From a virus, in the IMG/VR virus record IMGVR_UViG_3300032053_000467, positions 1-25,470 of that record: a DNA stretch of 25,470 nucleotides, one strand, 5' to 3'. The translations under genes were made by a program, and so were the position numbers. A model generated the notes under the pieces. It saw nothing but the letters and a program-made list of their open reading frames with translations, was not told the origin of the DNA and searched no databases. Positions 8,162-15,971 of the stretch are shown piece after piece (within the stretch, counting starts at the first letter, position 1; every line of letters starts with the position of its first letter).

Positions 8162-8192
8162 GAGTGGGTGTTCAAAATTCGGACACCCACTT
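8162..8192 (+). terminator. 12-bp stem-loop after the capsid gene
   Basis: GAGTGGGTGTTC pairs with GGACACCCACTT around a 7-base loop AAAATTC (two wobble pairs in RNA). It lies 21 bases after the capsid stop. No T-run follows (next bases GGATAACC), so it is not a standard factor-independent terminator. It could be a weak terminator, an RNA-stabilising end for capsid mRNA or a processing site. It contains palindromic-element copy 2. Confidence 0.5.
8169..8185. promoter_or_regulatory. Palindromic element, copy 2
   Basis: TGTTCAAAATTCGGACA lies in the 82-base gap between capsid and beta-helix genes, 37 bases before ATG 8223. It shares the arm sequences and 7-base AT-rich centre with copies 3-5. 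Here the arms are extended outward into a longer stem. The coding strand changes from 17 G/13 C (8041-8100) to 23 G/7 C (8221-8280). Confidence 0.65.
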
Positions 8193-8222
8193 GGATAACC
8201 CATGAGGGTGGAGGGATGGAGG

Positions 8223-9245
8223 ATGATTACGAGGAAAGTGATTTATGAGAGCTTGGTGCCCTGGTTGATGGGCGTGACTGGATTAGGACCAGGGATTGGG
8301 GACATTGCTTTTCTAGTGCCAGTGGATAGTTCGACTTCATTGTATCGAACGAAACTGCATGAAATGGGAGTTCCTTATGGGGAAATGTTTGCGAGTCTAG
8401 CGAATGCCTACGGAGCGGTGAGCGCCAACAGGAATGATGTGATTCTGGTACTGCCTGGAGCTTACTTGGAGACTGCAAATTGTGCTTGGGCGAAGAGTCA
8501 GACTCATATGGTAGGCCTTGGTGGTCCAAATACGAATAATGACTACACTATGGCCGGCACACATATTTATACGACTACGTCTGCAGTGGGAGCAACAATT
8601 ACTGTGACTGGAAATCACTGTCAGTTTCATAATTTTGGCATATCTAATGTTGGCGCTGCTACTTCTAACTTGGCCGCGGTGGCCTTGGATGGGTATAATT
8701 GCTTCTTTAAGAATGTTACCCTACAGGGGATTATGACCTCACAGCAGATTGGGGTAGCTACTACTGCCTCTCTTATAATGGAGGCAAATGCACACAATAG
8801 TTTGTTTGACAACTGTGTGATTGGACAGAATCAATGGGGTGGGCGGACAGCAGCTGGTGGACATCTTCTTTTCAGTGGCGCTACAATGGGAATTGCAAAT
8901 AATACCTTTCGCAATACTCTTTTTCTGTCTGACAGTAGCACCGCTGGTGTAGGGATGATTCACTTTGATAATGTGAACAACGTAGACCGAATGCTACTGT
9001 TTGACAATTGTCACTTTGATAATTTTAGTCCGGATTATGCTGTACTTTGTACCAGCATTATTACAAAAGCGATACAAGTTTTGTCATCTGCCAACATTGG
9101 ATTTAGAAATTGTACATCTCAAGGATATACGAGTTTCTGTTCTGCGGCACAAAATGTTTCTGGTGTCGCTGGTAGTCTGGTTGGCTCAAATATGACCGCA
9201 GGTTCTGCCAATGGTGGTGTTATGAACGCTGCTAATGCAGTTTAA
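8223..9245 (+). CDS. Right-handed beta-helix virion protein
   Basis: The protein (340 residues from ATG 8223) has successive rungs with the pattern N-x-x-F-x-N seen in pectate-lyase-like beta-helices: NHCQFHNFGIS, YNCFFKNVTL, HNSLFDNCVI, NNTFRNTLFL, LFDNCHFDNF and NIGFRNCTS. ATG 8223 is preceded by GAGGGATGGAGG. ATG 8202 is in frame but lacks a ribosome binding site. Beta-helix proteins in phages are tail spikes, fibres or head decorations, sometimes cutting polysaccharide. Its location right after the capsid gene favours a head-associated or decoration role. No catalytic residues can be named. The C-terminus is rich in Ser, Gly and Ala. Confidence 0.75.
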   Translation: MITRKVIYESLVPWLMGVTGLGPGIGDIAFLVPVDSSTSLYRTKLHEMGVPYGEMFASLANAYGAVSANRNDVILVLPGAYLETANCAWAKSQTHMVGLGGPNTNNDYTMAGTHIYTTTSAVGATITVTGNHCQFHNFGISNVGAATSNLAAVALDGYNCFFKNVTLQGIMTSQQIGVATTASLIMEANAHNSLFDNCVIGQNQWGGRTAAGGHLLFSGATMGIANNTFRNTLFLSDSSTAGVGMIHFDNVNNVDRMLLFDNCHFDNFSPDYAVLCTSIITKAIQVLSSANIGFRNCTSQGYTSFCSAAQNVSGVAGSLVGSNMTAGSANGGVMNAANAV

Positions 9246-9270
9246 CTTCTAATCTAGGCAGGAGTAAAAA

Positions 9271-9624
9271 ATGGCTGAGGCAATTTGTATAAGTTGTAAT
9301 GGAATTGGAAGTGTTGAGGGAAGAACCTGTGCTAGTTGTAATGGAAGTGGTAGGGAGACAGGATTCTTTAACTCAATGAAAGTTTATGTCGAAGAAATTT
9401 GCACTAAAATGCCTACTGCAGTAAAATTGATCTACACGCATCAGATTGTTGCAGTAGTTAATCCCACTGAGTATGCAGCCTTAGTCGATGCTGCGAAGGA
9501 TGGGCTGAGGATAATTGTTTCCTGTGGAGTAGTGGATCTAAATCCGACAGGAAAGATCTATGCCAATCTTATGGCAATCTTTGGCTCAAGTCCGATCACC
9601 AAGGCAGCGATTACAGCACTTTAA
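9271..9624 (+). CDS. Small protein with DnaJ-type zinc-finger motif, 117 aa
   Basis: GGCAGGAG precedes ATG 9271. The N-terminus carries two CxxCxGxG motifs, Cys6-Cys9-N-G-I-G and Cys20-Cys23-N-G-S-G, together four Cys suited to one zinc ion, as in the zinc domain of DnaJ/Hsp40. There is no J domain. Residues 35-117 form an alpha/beta segment (VKLIYTHQIVAVVNPTEYAALV) that I do not recognise. The gene lies between virion genes, so a role in folding or assembly of virion proteins is possible but inferred. Phages often carry short CxxCxGxG proteins of unknown function. Confidence 0.7.
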   Translation: MAEAICISCNGIGSVEGRTCASCNGSGRETGFFNSMKVYVEEICTKMPTAVKLIYTHQIVAVVNPTEYAALVDAAKDGLRIIVSCGVVDLNPTGKIYANLMAIFGSSPITKAAITAL

Positions 9625-9632
9625 CCTCTTTC

Positions 9633-9649
9633 GCGGCAGGTTCTGCCGC
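9633..9649 (+). other. Perfect 7-bp hairpin with triloop
   Basis: GCGGCAG pairs with CTGCCGC around the loop GTT, 9 bases after the stop at 9624. It is immediately followed by a second, longer stem-loop. Together they fill a 90-base intergenic gap that is unusually GC-rich for this genome. Confidence 0.6.
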
Positions 9650-9651
9650 CT

Positions 9652-9695
9652 GGGAAGGGGTGGATTTCCGGCTTGCTCCTTTGCCACCCCTTCCC
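9652..9695 (+). terminator. 12-bp perfect stem-loop, terminator or processing candidate
   Basis: GGGAAGGGGTGG pairs perfectly with CCACCCCTTCCC around a 20-base loop. Only TTCT follows before AAAGGAG, the ribosome binding site of the next gene, so a T-run is missing. It may attenuate transcription or protect transcript ends. Confidence 0.5.
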
Positions 9696-9714
9696 TTCTA
9701 AAGGAGACACAAAC

Positions 9715-10347
9715 GTGGGAATAGAAGGCAATACAGGAAATCTTAAATCTGCAATTCATGAAACGAGATCTGGTCCTCGGTTCAAGGATTACAGAACAAC
9801 CACTGATGGAGTTATGGTAGCAGATATGGGGTTTAAGAAACAACTCTGGGCACTCGACCCAAGCCTTGACGTGGTCTGGGATTGGGCAAGTCAAAAGTGG
9901 GAGATTTGGAAGTTCCCTGGGCAGGAGAGGAAGAAAGTCAAGAGGATGAATGACAAGGCGAGACATGTCATGACTATCCAGACAATCAAGAGGAACTTCC
10001 GAGAGCTCGGAGCAGACATCCTTCTTAGACTTCAAGCTGGAGATCCGAATCGTTACTCGCTCAAGGAGTTCGTAGCCTATTTCGACCAGATGGATGATAA
10101 TATCCAGCGAGCCAAGGCGAAAGCCTTCAAGGCTCGCATGGATGATGCTCATATGGAAACCTTTTGGTACCAACGGGGCTTGAGGAAGACTGTCCCACAG
10201 AACTTCAATGTGAAACCTTCGGAAGAACAGCTCCTTCTAAAGGCACAGCAAGCCCCGCCCCCTAAGGTACAGATTTTCAAGCCTGCAGCGCAGGCCAAGA
10301 TCGCTAATGCAATTACAGGAGGTGCAGTAGATGCCTACACAGACTGA
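9715..10347 (+). CDS. Unknown virion-region protein, 210 aa
   Basis: GTG 9715 is chosen because AAGGAG lies 8 bases upstream. A longer reading from TTG 9673 would start inside the stem-loop. The protein has Trp-rich stretches (LDVVWDWASQKWEIWKF), a basic segment (ERKKVKRMNDKARH), a long helix near residues 125-160 (DQMDDNIQRAKAKAFKARM) and a Pro/Ala/Lys-rich C-terminus. No enzyme motif is seen. It overlaps the next gene by 17 bases, so the two probably act together. The position before the adaptor candidate suggests a head or connector accessory. Confidence 0.75.
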   Translation: MGIEGNTGNLKSAIHETRSGPRFKDYRTTTDGVMVADMGFKKQLWALDPSLDVVWDWASQKWEIWKFPGQERKKVKRMNDKARHVMTIQTIKRNFRELGADILLRLQAGDPNRYSLKEFVAYFDQMDDNIQRAKAKAFKARMDDAHMETFWYQRGLRKTVPQNFNVKPSEEQLLLKAQQAPPPKVQIFKPAAQAKIANAITGGAVDAYTD

Positions 10348-10678
10348 AGTTGAAGAGTATCGGTTGACTCCAGAGCAGATGGACTTCCAAAAAAGGTACA
10401 AACGGCTCAAGATGGTGCAGTCACTTCTCGAGAACGAAACCCTGAAGACTCAAGAAAAGGTTAAAACCCTCCGGAGTATGTGGGGTGAACTCACAGGGGA
10501 ATTTGACAAACTCCAGATGAACCTCCCTACAGAGCCTGTCAAGGAACTCGAAGGGATGGAACCTGGAACTGCTCCTGCTGCAGACAAGAACTGGTCTGAG
10601 CAAGGATCTTTACACCAACAATATCAACAGTCCCAGGGAGCTCAAATACCTCCTGAGAAACAACAATTGAGCTACTAA
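10331..10678 (+). CDS. Unknown coiled-coil protein, 115 aa
   Basis: ATG 10331 lies 17 bases inside the preceding gene with AGGAGGTG ahead of it, so translation is coupled. Residues 10-60 are helical and charged (FQKRYKRLKMVQSLLENETL, then TQEKVKTLRSMWGELTGEF), giving a likely coiled coil. Residues 65-115 are rich in Pro, Gln, Glu and Ser and probably disordered, ending QQLSY. Nothing identifies the function. It is the last gene before palindromic-element copy 3. Confidence 0.7.
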   Translation: MPTQTEVEEYRLTPEQMDFQKRYKRLKMVQSLLENETLKTQEKVKTLRSMWGELTGEFDKLQMNLPTEPVKELEGMEPGTAPAADKNWSEQGSLHQQYQQSQGAQIPPEKQQLSY

Positions 10679-10681
10679 GGA

Positions 10682-10698
10682 TGTTCGATTTTTGGACA
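10682..10698. promoter_or_regulatory. Palindromic element, copy 3
   Basis: TGTTCGATTTTTGGACA fills most of a 33-base gap and ends 13 bases before ATG 10712, just ahead of the ribosome binding site GGAGAG. G/C counts on the coding strand change from 11/15 (10621-10680) to 23/10 (10741-10800). Confidence 0.65.
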
Positions 10699-10711
10699 CG
10701 GAGAGAATTGA

Positions 10712-11557
10712 ATGAACGCTAAGGAACAGATTGATTTTGTAAGGGATCAGTTGAGTGAAGCAAGCGCTGCTCACTGGCTTGATGTGGGACTGCTGAGGAG
10801 ACTCAATGCTGCGCAGGAAAGGATTGCACTGAGGATTGCACTGACGGCAGGGCAGTGGTTGGTAAAGAATGCAAGTGTGACTCCTGTAGCTAGTGTGATT
10901 ACACTTCCGACGGATTGCTCGAAGCCGATTTATCTTGAGGAAACTTCCTCCGGAAGTCCGATTGATTGGCTGGGAAGTGTGACTCATAGAAGGGTTAGCC
11001 GAGGAATTGGAGCAGATGTTGGAGTAGGTTCAGCGGAAGCCTATTTACTAGCTGACACGATTGAGGTTAATCAGGCAAATTATACAACGGCTTGTACACT
11101 TTGGTATCAGAAAAGAGTCCCCTGGCTTCATGCTGGGGATGCAAGTGCTGCAGCAGCGAGTAGTATAACCCTTGCAGCTGACGCGAATAGGGTCTTCTTG
11201 GCTGATTACTACGCCGGTGTGACACTGGAGCAATACAATGCTGCTAGTGCTACGGCTACAATTGTAGCCTTTAGAAGCCTTATTACTGCTAACACTGCAG
11301 TTGGAGTTTGTACTGTGACTGGAACTCCAACTAATGCTTATGGGTATGGGACTATCTCAGTGCTTCCCAAAGAGACTCATATGCTTATGTGCTATATGGC
11401 TACAGCTGATGCGATATTGAAACCAAGTGCTACGATTGATGACAAGGCAGTTGATCGGATTCGAGCGGATACTAAGGATATGCAGAGGGATGTCTGGCAA
11501 TGGCTTGAGAGTCGGACTGTTGGTGGTGAGAGGATCGAGATTGGAGAGGAGTACTAA
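10712..11557 (+). CDS. Candidate head-tail adaptor protein, 281 aa
   Basis: The protein starts with helices typical of phage adaptor or connector proteins (INAKEQ-like start, then LLRRLNAAQERIALRIAL). It has a beta-rich middle with YLEETSSGSPIDWL and LWYQKRVPWL, and ends with long helices (HMLMCYMATADAIL, VDRIRADTKDMQRDVWQWL). This layout, helical ends around a beta domain, and the gene's place between head genes and the nozzle-like protein suit the ring that joins portal and tail. A Ser/Ala-rich insertion (residues 145-205) looks like an extra surface domain. The family is suggested by pattern and position only. Confidence 0.6.
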   Translation: MNAKEQIDFVRDQLSEASAAHWLDVGLLRRLNAAQERIALRIALTAGQWLVKNASVTPVASVITLPTDCSKPIYLEETSSGSPIDWLGSVTHRRVSRGIGADVGVGSAEAYLLADTIEVNQANYTTACTLWYQKRVPWLHAGDASAAAASSITLAADANRVFLADYYAGVTLEQYNAASATATIVAFRSLITANTAVGVCTVTGTPTNAYGYGTISVLPKETHMLMCYMATADAILKPSATIDDKAVDRIRADTKDMQRDVWQWLESRTVGGERIEIGEEY

Positions 11558-11607
11558 CGATTGTGGGAAAGGCAGCGAGGAGGAAAACTGAAAGGAGAGT
11601 AAGGAAA

Positions 11608-11793
11608 ATGGGCAAGCTGATGCTTACGATTACACTGGAAGAGGACGGAAGGATTGAGGTTACTGGACCTATTGATAATAAGGTTCTTTGCTATGGGATG
11701 CTTGAGCTAGCGAGGCAGACAGTGCAGGCTTATGAGCTGAAGATTTTGACTCCAAAGACAGGAACGCTGATTGATCTGAACAAAGGAGCATAA
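11608..11793 (+). CDS. Small conserved phage protein, 61 aa
   Basis: ATG 11608 is preferred: AAAGGAGAG lies upstream, and the protein then begins with the beta strands MLTITLEEDGRIEVTGP followed by an amphipathic helix (CYGMLELARQTVQAYE), a compact layout common in small phage proteins. GTG 11563 is in frame and would add 15 mostly basic residues (ARRKTERRVRK), possibly a nucleic-acid-binding tail, but its ribosome binding site is 11 bases away. The function is unknown. It sits between the adaptor candidate and nozzle-like protein. Confidence 0.65.
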   Translation: MGKLMLTITLEEDGRIEVTGPIDNKVLCYGMLELARQTVQAYELKILTPKTGTLIDLNKGA

Positions 11794-11798
11794 AGCTA

Positions 11799-14315
11799 AT
11801 GGCGACGAGAATCTTCAAAGAACAATTGAACGGAAGCTATCATGGAGTTGCTCCAGCGACACTATTAGGTCCTGGAGGAATTGCTGATGGGAAGAACATG
11901 AGGAAAGTGTTCACTGCTGGGGAGTGGAGAGCCTCAAGTGGAGGAGGAGCGAATTCTCCGTCGAGTGGGGGATGGAAGGCAAGGAAGGGCTGTGTGATGA
12001 ATAATACTACGGTGATTGCTGCAGCAAGTTGTCTGAGCCTTCATCAGTACACCCATCCGAGAAATGGGGACTATCATTTCATTGCTCAATGCAATGGGAG
12101 TCTTTACGATGCGACTAATGATCCTCCGGCGGCAGGGACGACCTTTGCAGGATCGGCACTGACAACACTGGCTGGGACGACTAATCCTGGGTTTTCTGAC
12201 ACGATTGGAGAGTCTTGGTTCTACGCTGATGGGGATAGTGCTCCGGTGATGTGGGGAGGAGATAATCCTTACTGCACAGGGTTTGTGGTTTATGATATCT
12301 CGGTAACTGCTTATGTAGACTACACTAGGGTAGTAACTGATAATAGGACAGATACTGGAGCAGTTGTTGTTGGTGCAGCGACTGATGTTTACTATGTCTG
12401 TAGTCCTTGCATTGCTAAGGGAATTGTCCTGGACCTGGGGACAGCGGTCAATACTGAGGCTGTAACTGCAGTAGTCAAGAGTTGGGTTGGAGGAACCTGG
12501 GAAAGCCGAACGATGGGAACTGATGGGACACTGGACACTGCAACTGGAACTAAGACTCATGCGAAAGATGGAACGATTCCCTGGACCTATCATGCAGATG
12601 ATACGATGAGAGTTATCAATGGTATAATGGGGTATTGGTATCAGATGAGCTGGACTGGAGCGTTAAGCGGCTCGGTAGATGTTCTTGGGTGTAAGGTTCT
12701 TTATGATCCAGCGGTTCTCAGTAACAAATGGAGTGGAGTGTTTGAAGTCCCTGCGGCAGTTAGGTTCTTTGATAATGGCACAGGGGAGTACAAGGACTAT
12801 ACTGGGGAGCTTACGAATGAAAGTACGAGTCAGTACCTCCAGTTGGAGGCGAGGACAACGAGTGACTTCATCTATGTTAAGACGATTGAACCAATAACCG
12901 GAATTGGCTTTGCTATTGCCAGTGGCTATGAGCAGACAGGAGTTGCTCAAATTGATCATGTTGAGTATTGGACTGGAGCGGCTTGGACTGAGATAGACAT
13001 TGCTGAAATAGATGATGGAACTTTAGATGTTGGAACCGATTCGAGCTTTGCACAGACAGGGATTGTCTGGTGGAATGCTACGGGGCTGGTGGTTAAGCGG
13101 AGGATCTTGAGCTTTGACAGCACTCCAGGGTACTGGTATAGGGTTAGCTGGGGTGGTACACTCGTTGGGACAAGCAGTGATGCGAGACTGTTTATGATTA
13201 GTGTTGCGACTTTTCCAGAGGTTCTTCCTGCATACAAAGGAGTAATTGAATTTAAAAATCGAGCCTTTGTTTGGCCTGATCCAGAGTATCCGAACAGGCT
13301 TAGGTATTCTTCCAATGGAAGACCTGACTGTTTCAGCGGAAGTGACAGTGGCTACACTGATGCCTTTGGGGATATGACTGAGATTGTTTGCACTAAGCGA
13401 TTCTACAATGAGTTGATTGTTTGGAAGAAGAATAGTATTTGGTTGCTAGAAGGATTCTCTCCGGATACTTTTGGAAGCATTAAGATTGCTGACACTGTGG
13501 GCTGTGATGCTCCAAAGACGGCTCAAGTAATTGAGACAGGCTATCCAACTATGCACGCAGACGAACCGCTGAGTGTTGCAATATGGAAGGATACTGACGG
13601 AATCTATGTGTTGGATGCACGAAAGCCTAGGAAGATTAGTCTCCCTGTGGATCAGTACTTTAATACTGAGTTCTCAACTGCAATTGCAGCGAATAAGCTT
13701 ACAAGCATTCAGGCCTATATTGATAGGCTGAATAATGAGTACCATTTGCTTGTGCAATCGACAACCGAGTTGGTCTATAACTTCATCCTCGACGAGTGGT
13801 ATCCGCCCTGGACGAGGAGAGTCGGTGGAGCGGCGGACTATCTAGTCTGTGGGATTAATCTTAAAGGGACTGATGGTAGGGACTACTCGTATGCTGGCAC
13901 AAGTGCAGGATTTGTGTTCAGACTAGAGAGTAGTACAGCTGACAAAGATGTTGCCAACGCAGACGTTGTGATTGAGCAAAGGCTCAAGGTCCGTGCGATC
14001 TCTGCAGAACAGAAGCAATCTACGACTCTGGAGTTCACCTTCCGTCGAGCCTTCATTGAGGCTAAGGCAAGAACCTCTGGGAGCGTGACGACTTACTTCT
14101 ATAAGAACATGGCAACTTCAGGAACGGTTCTTGCTACTCCAGCAGCGATTAGTCTTGTTAACACTGGCTATTCTCTTGCAATCGACGGAGTGGATACAAG
14201 TCAAGAGGCCTGTAAGACTTTTCAACTTGAGTTTGTCGAGACCGCGGCTGACGTGGAGCTTGAGATTTATTCGTTTCTTTATCTTTTGGAGATTCGTGGT
14301 GAGTTCACAAGCTAG
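11799..14315 (+). CDS. Tail nozzle / hub-like beta protein, 838 aa
   Basis: A large protein of beta strands and Gly/Thr/Asp loops with no coiled coil and no membrane segment. The C-terminal half has propeller-like blades (KNRAFVWPDPEYPNRLRYSS, YNELIVWKKNSIWLLEG, YHLLVQSTTELVYNFILDEW), as in nozzle or tail-tube B proteins of short-tailed phages, which form the distal tail tube. Two copies of a domain ending GYWYQMSW (Trp280) and GYWYRVSW (Trp446), 166 residues apart, show an internal duplication. The C-terminus continues as beta strands ending EIRGEFTS. GGAGC precedes ATG 11799. The family is inferred from fold pattern, size and gene order. Confidence 0.65.
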   Translation: MATRIFKEQLNGSYHGVAPATLLGPGGIADGKNMRKVFTAGEWRASSGGGANSPSSGGWKARKGCVMNNTTVIAAASCLSLHQYTHPRNGDYHFIAQCNGSLYDATNDPPAAGTTFAGSALTTLAGTTNPGFSDTIGESWFYADGDSAPVMWGGDNPYCTGFVVYDISVTAYVDYTRVVTDNRTDTGAVVVGAATDVYYVCSPCIAKGIVLDLGTAVNTEAVTAVVKSWVGGTWESRTMGTDGTLDTATGTKTHAKDGTIPWTYHADDTMRVINGIMGYWYQMSWTGALSGSVDVLGCKVLYDPAVLSNKWSGVFEVPAAVRFFDNGTGEYKDYTGELTNESTSQYLQLEARTTSDFIYVKTIEPITGIGFAIASGYEQTGVAQIDHVEYWTGAAWTEIDIAEIDDGTLDVGTDSSFAQTGIVWWNATGLVVKRRILSFDSTPGYWYRVSWGGTLVGTSSDARLFMISVATFPEVLPAYKGVIEFKNRAFVWPDPEYPNRLRYSSNGRPDCFSGSDSGYTDAFGDMTEIVCTKRFYNELIVWKKNSIWLLEGFSPDTFGSIKIADTVGCDAPKTAQVIETGYPTMHADEPLSVAIWKDTDGIYVLDARKPRKISLPVDQYFNTEFSTAIAANKLTSIQAYIDRLNNEYHLLVQSTTELVYNFILDEWYPPWTRRVGGAADYLVCGINLKGTDGRDYSYAGTSAGFVFRLESSTADKDVANADVVIEQRLKVRAISAEQKQSTTLEFTFRRAFIEAKARTSGSVTTYFYKNMATSGTVLATPAAISLVNTGYSLAIDGVDTSQEACKTFQLEFVETAADVELEIYSFLYLLEIRGEFTS

Positions 14316-15558
14316 AAAACCATATCTCAATTTGAAGAGTTCGATTGCTGAGCTGTTCAAAGCTGAGACGAGATACCTCAAGCAAAGCAATCAGATTGAA
14401 AGTGTCTTCGAGAAGCCTTATCTGGATCAAGAAAGTCAGGCCATGCATCTCAAGATCCCAAAACCTGATTGGCCTACTTGGTATCTGCCTCCTTGGAAGC
14501 TTGAGAAATGGAAAATCTTTCCTCCTGGAACCAAAGGTGGAGCTAAACCAACCGTAGGGTGTCCTGGTTGTGCGCTGTATGCTGATCCTTCGTTTAATTG
14601 CGCTAAAGATCCAGTGGAAATCCACGCTGGGATCTATTGCACTAACACTCCTGGAGCTGCAACAAACAGATTGGTGTCTAAAAAGACTACCAACTACGAT
14701 CATGTAGGTCCATTTGGACCTGTAAAGTCTCCAACTCACGGGTCTGTGGTTACTGGAGTAGTCGCAGGAGATACAGTCCTTGCGGTTTATGCCGAAAAGG
14801 GAACAATTAAGTCTGTCTCTGTCGGCGCTTGGGCTTACATTGGTCCCTCTGCTGCAGTTTTTGTAGACCCGGCACTGCCTGAGCATCGAATCTGCGGAAG
14901 GATGATTGATGGAGCAGGGAGTGTCTGCATTGCCTGTGCTGATGTTAAGTGTTGTAATTGTGCTGCTCCTCCAAGTGCTTTCTCGATTGTCTCCTATGAT
15001 TCGACTATTGCTCCTGGTGGAACTGCGTATGTGACAGTCACTGGAGGTTGTGAACCTTATACCTTTAGCGTAAGTGGACTAGGTTATACTATTGCTAGCT
15101 CTAAAGCAATAGGGACTGTTACCTCAGCGGATGGAACCTGCGGAGTGAACTACGGAGCAGTAGCCACAGTCACAATCAAGGATGTTTGTGGGACGAGCAA
15201 GACTTGTAAGATCAGAAATGCTGGGGGAGGATGGCTCACTCGGTGCAGTTGGAGTATTACAGCTCCTTGTTCACCAGCAGTATGCAATGCATATAATTGG
15301 TGTGATAATCTCTACGAAAAAAACAGTTATGTTGATGATGATAGATGGGAATATCTAAATTGGTCTTGTCGTGCAGGTACTTGTTCTTGGGGTGGGGGTG
15401 GTCCAAGTGGTTGTGTAACAGCAGGTTATGGCGATAAACTTCCTTCAAGCTGTCCTACAAGTGCGAATACCTGTACTAACGGACAAGAATGCCCAGGTGA
15501 TCCAGGATGTCTTTGTATTCCTAACGGCGTTGCATATCACCAATGGGGTTGCGTATGA
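14299..15558 (+). CDS. Cys-rich tail adhesin with Ig-like domain, 419 aa
   Basis: GTG 14299 has GGAG 7 bases upstream and overlaps the nozzle-like gene by 17 bases; a frame opening further up only copies the neighbour's shadow. Residues 1-80 are helical and would anchor the protein to the tail. Next come CPGCALYADP and a beta domain. Then follows an Ig-like sandwich (IAPGGTAYVTVTGGCEPYTF, ending TVTIKDVCGTSKTCKIRN), a repeat type seen in phage and bacterial surface proteins. The last 111 residues hold 13 Cys and many Trp, Gly and Asn, suggesting a disulfide- or metal-stabilised tip. A host-binding role is inferred. Confidence 0.6.
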   Translation: MSSQARKPYLNLKSSIAELFKAETRYLKQSNQIESVFEKPYLDQESQAMHLKIPKPDWPTWYLPPWKLEKWKIFPPGTKGGAKPTVGCPGCALYADPSFNCAKDPVEIHAGIYCTNTPGAATNRLVSKKTTNYDHVGPFGPVKSPTHGSVVTGVVAGDTVLAVYAEKGTIKSVSVGAWAYIGPSAAVFVDPALPEHRICGRMIDGAGSVCIACADVKCCNCAAPPSAFSIVSYDSTIAPGGTAYVTVTGGCEPYTFSVSGLGYTIASSKAIGTVTSADGTCGVNYGAVATVTIKDVCGTSKTCKIRNAGGGWLTRCSWSITAPCSPAVCNAYNWCDNLYEKNSYVDDDRWEYLNWSCRAGTCSWGGGGPSGCVTAGYGDKLPSSCPTSANTCTNGQECPGDPGCLCIPNGVAYHQWGCV

Positions 15559-15914
15559 AACTTCTCGAAGCCTACAACCCAGCCGAGGTTCGCGCCTGCG
15601 GTAGAATGGTCAAAGCAATCCAGGCTGCTGGCGGAACTGCTGAGGACATCTTGGGCTACGCTGCCTATGTCGAGGCTAATGCAACTAACCCAAAGTTCAT
15701 TCACCTTCGACTGGTCCTCAAGCGCCCAGCGTATGAGTCAACTACCAGAGAAGAACTCCTCGGAGCCCTTGGTCCAAAACTCTTGCGCGAGTGGATAAGG
15801 ATTACGAAGGACTTACTCAAGTTTGAATTCGCCCTTGATGAGATTCGTTCTTTTGTCTCCCAAGAGCGCAAGAAGGAACTCAACTCGACTAACTTTGGCC
15901 CTTTTCGGCCCTGA
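15555..15914 (+). CDS. Unknown helical protein, 119 aa
   Basis: ATG 15555 overlaps the adhesin stop (ATGA) and is preferred over ATG 15543, which lies 12 bases further up. The protein is helical and basic (VRACGRMVKAIQAAGG, then EELLGALGPKLLREWIRITK, then RSFVSQERKKELN). One Cys and no membrane segment are present. I do not recognise it. Position after the adhesin and before ejection-type genes suggests a small virion or assembly protein. Codon use is C-richer than in the nozzle-like gene's start. Confidence 0.7.
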   Translation: MKLLEAYNPAEVRACGRMVKAIQAAGGTAEDILGYAAYVEANATNPKFIHLRLVLKRPAYESTTREELLGALGPKLLREWIRITKDLLKFEFALDEIRSFVSQERKKELNSTNFGPFRP

Positions 15915-15971
15915 GGCAAGACTGCTCTTCCGGAGGAAGTGCAAAACATTTTATTTTAAGGAGGAACGACA

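Noticed and set aside
8202-8222. Earlier ATG for the beta-helix protein
   Set aside because: It is in frame but lacks a ribosome binding site, whereas ATG 8223 has GAGGGATGGAGG directly ahead.
8311-8335. GTTCGA and TCGAAC inverted repeat in the beta-helix gene
   Set aside because: The spacing (10 bases between 6-base arms) does not match the element family, and it lies within coding sequence.
15290-15558. The variable-looking adhesin tip as target of a diversity-generating retroelement
   Set aside because: No reverse transcriptase gene and no second near-identical template copy were seen in the window.
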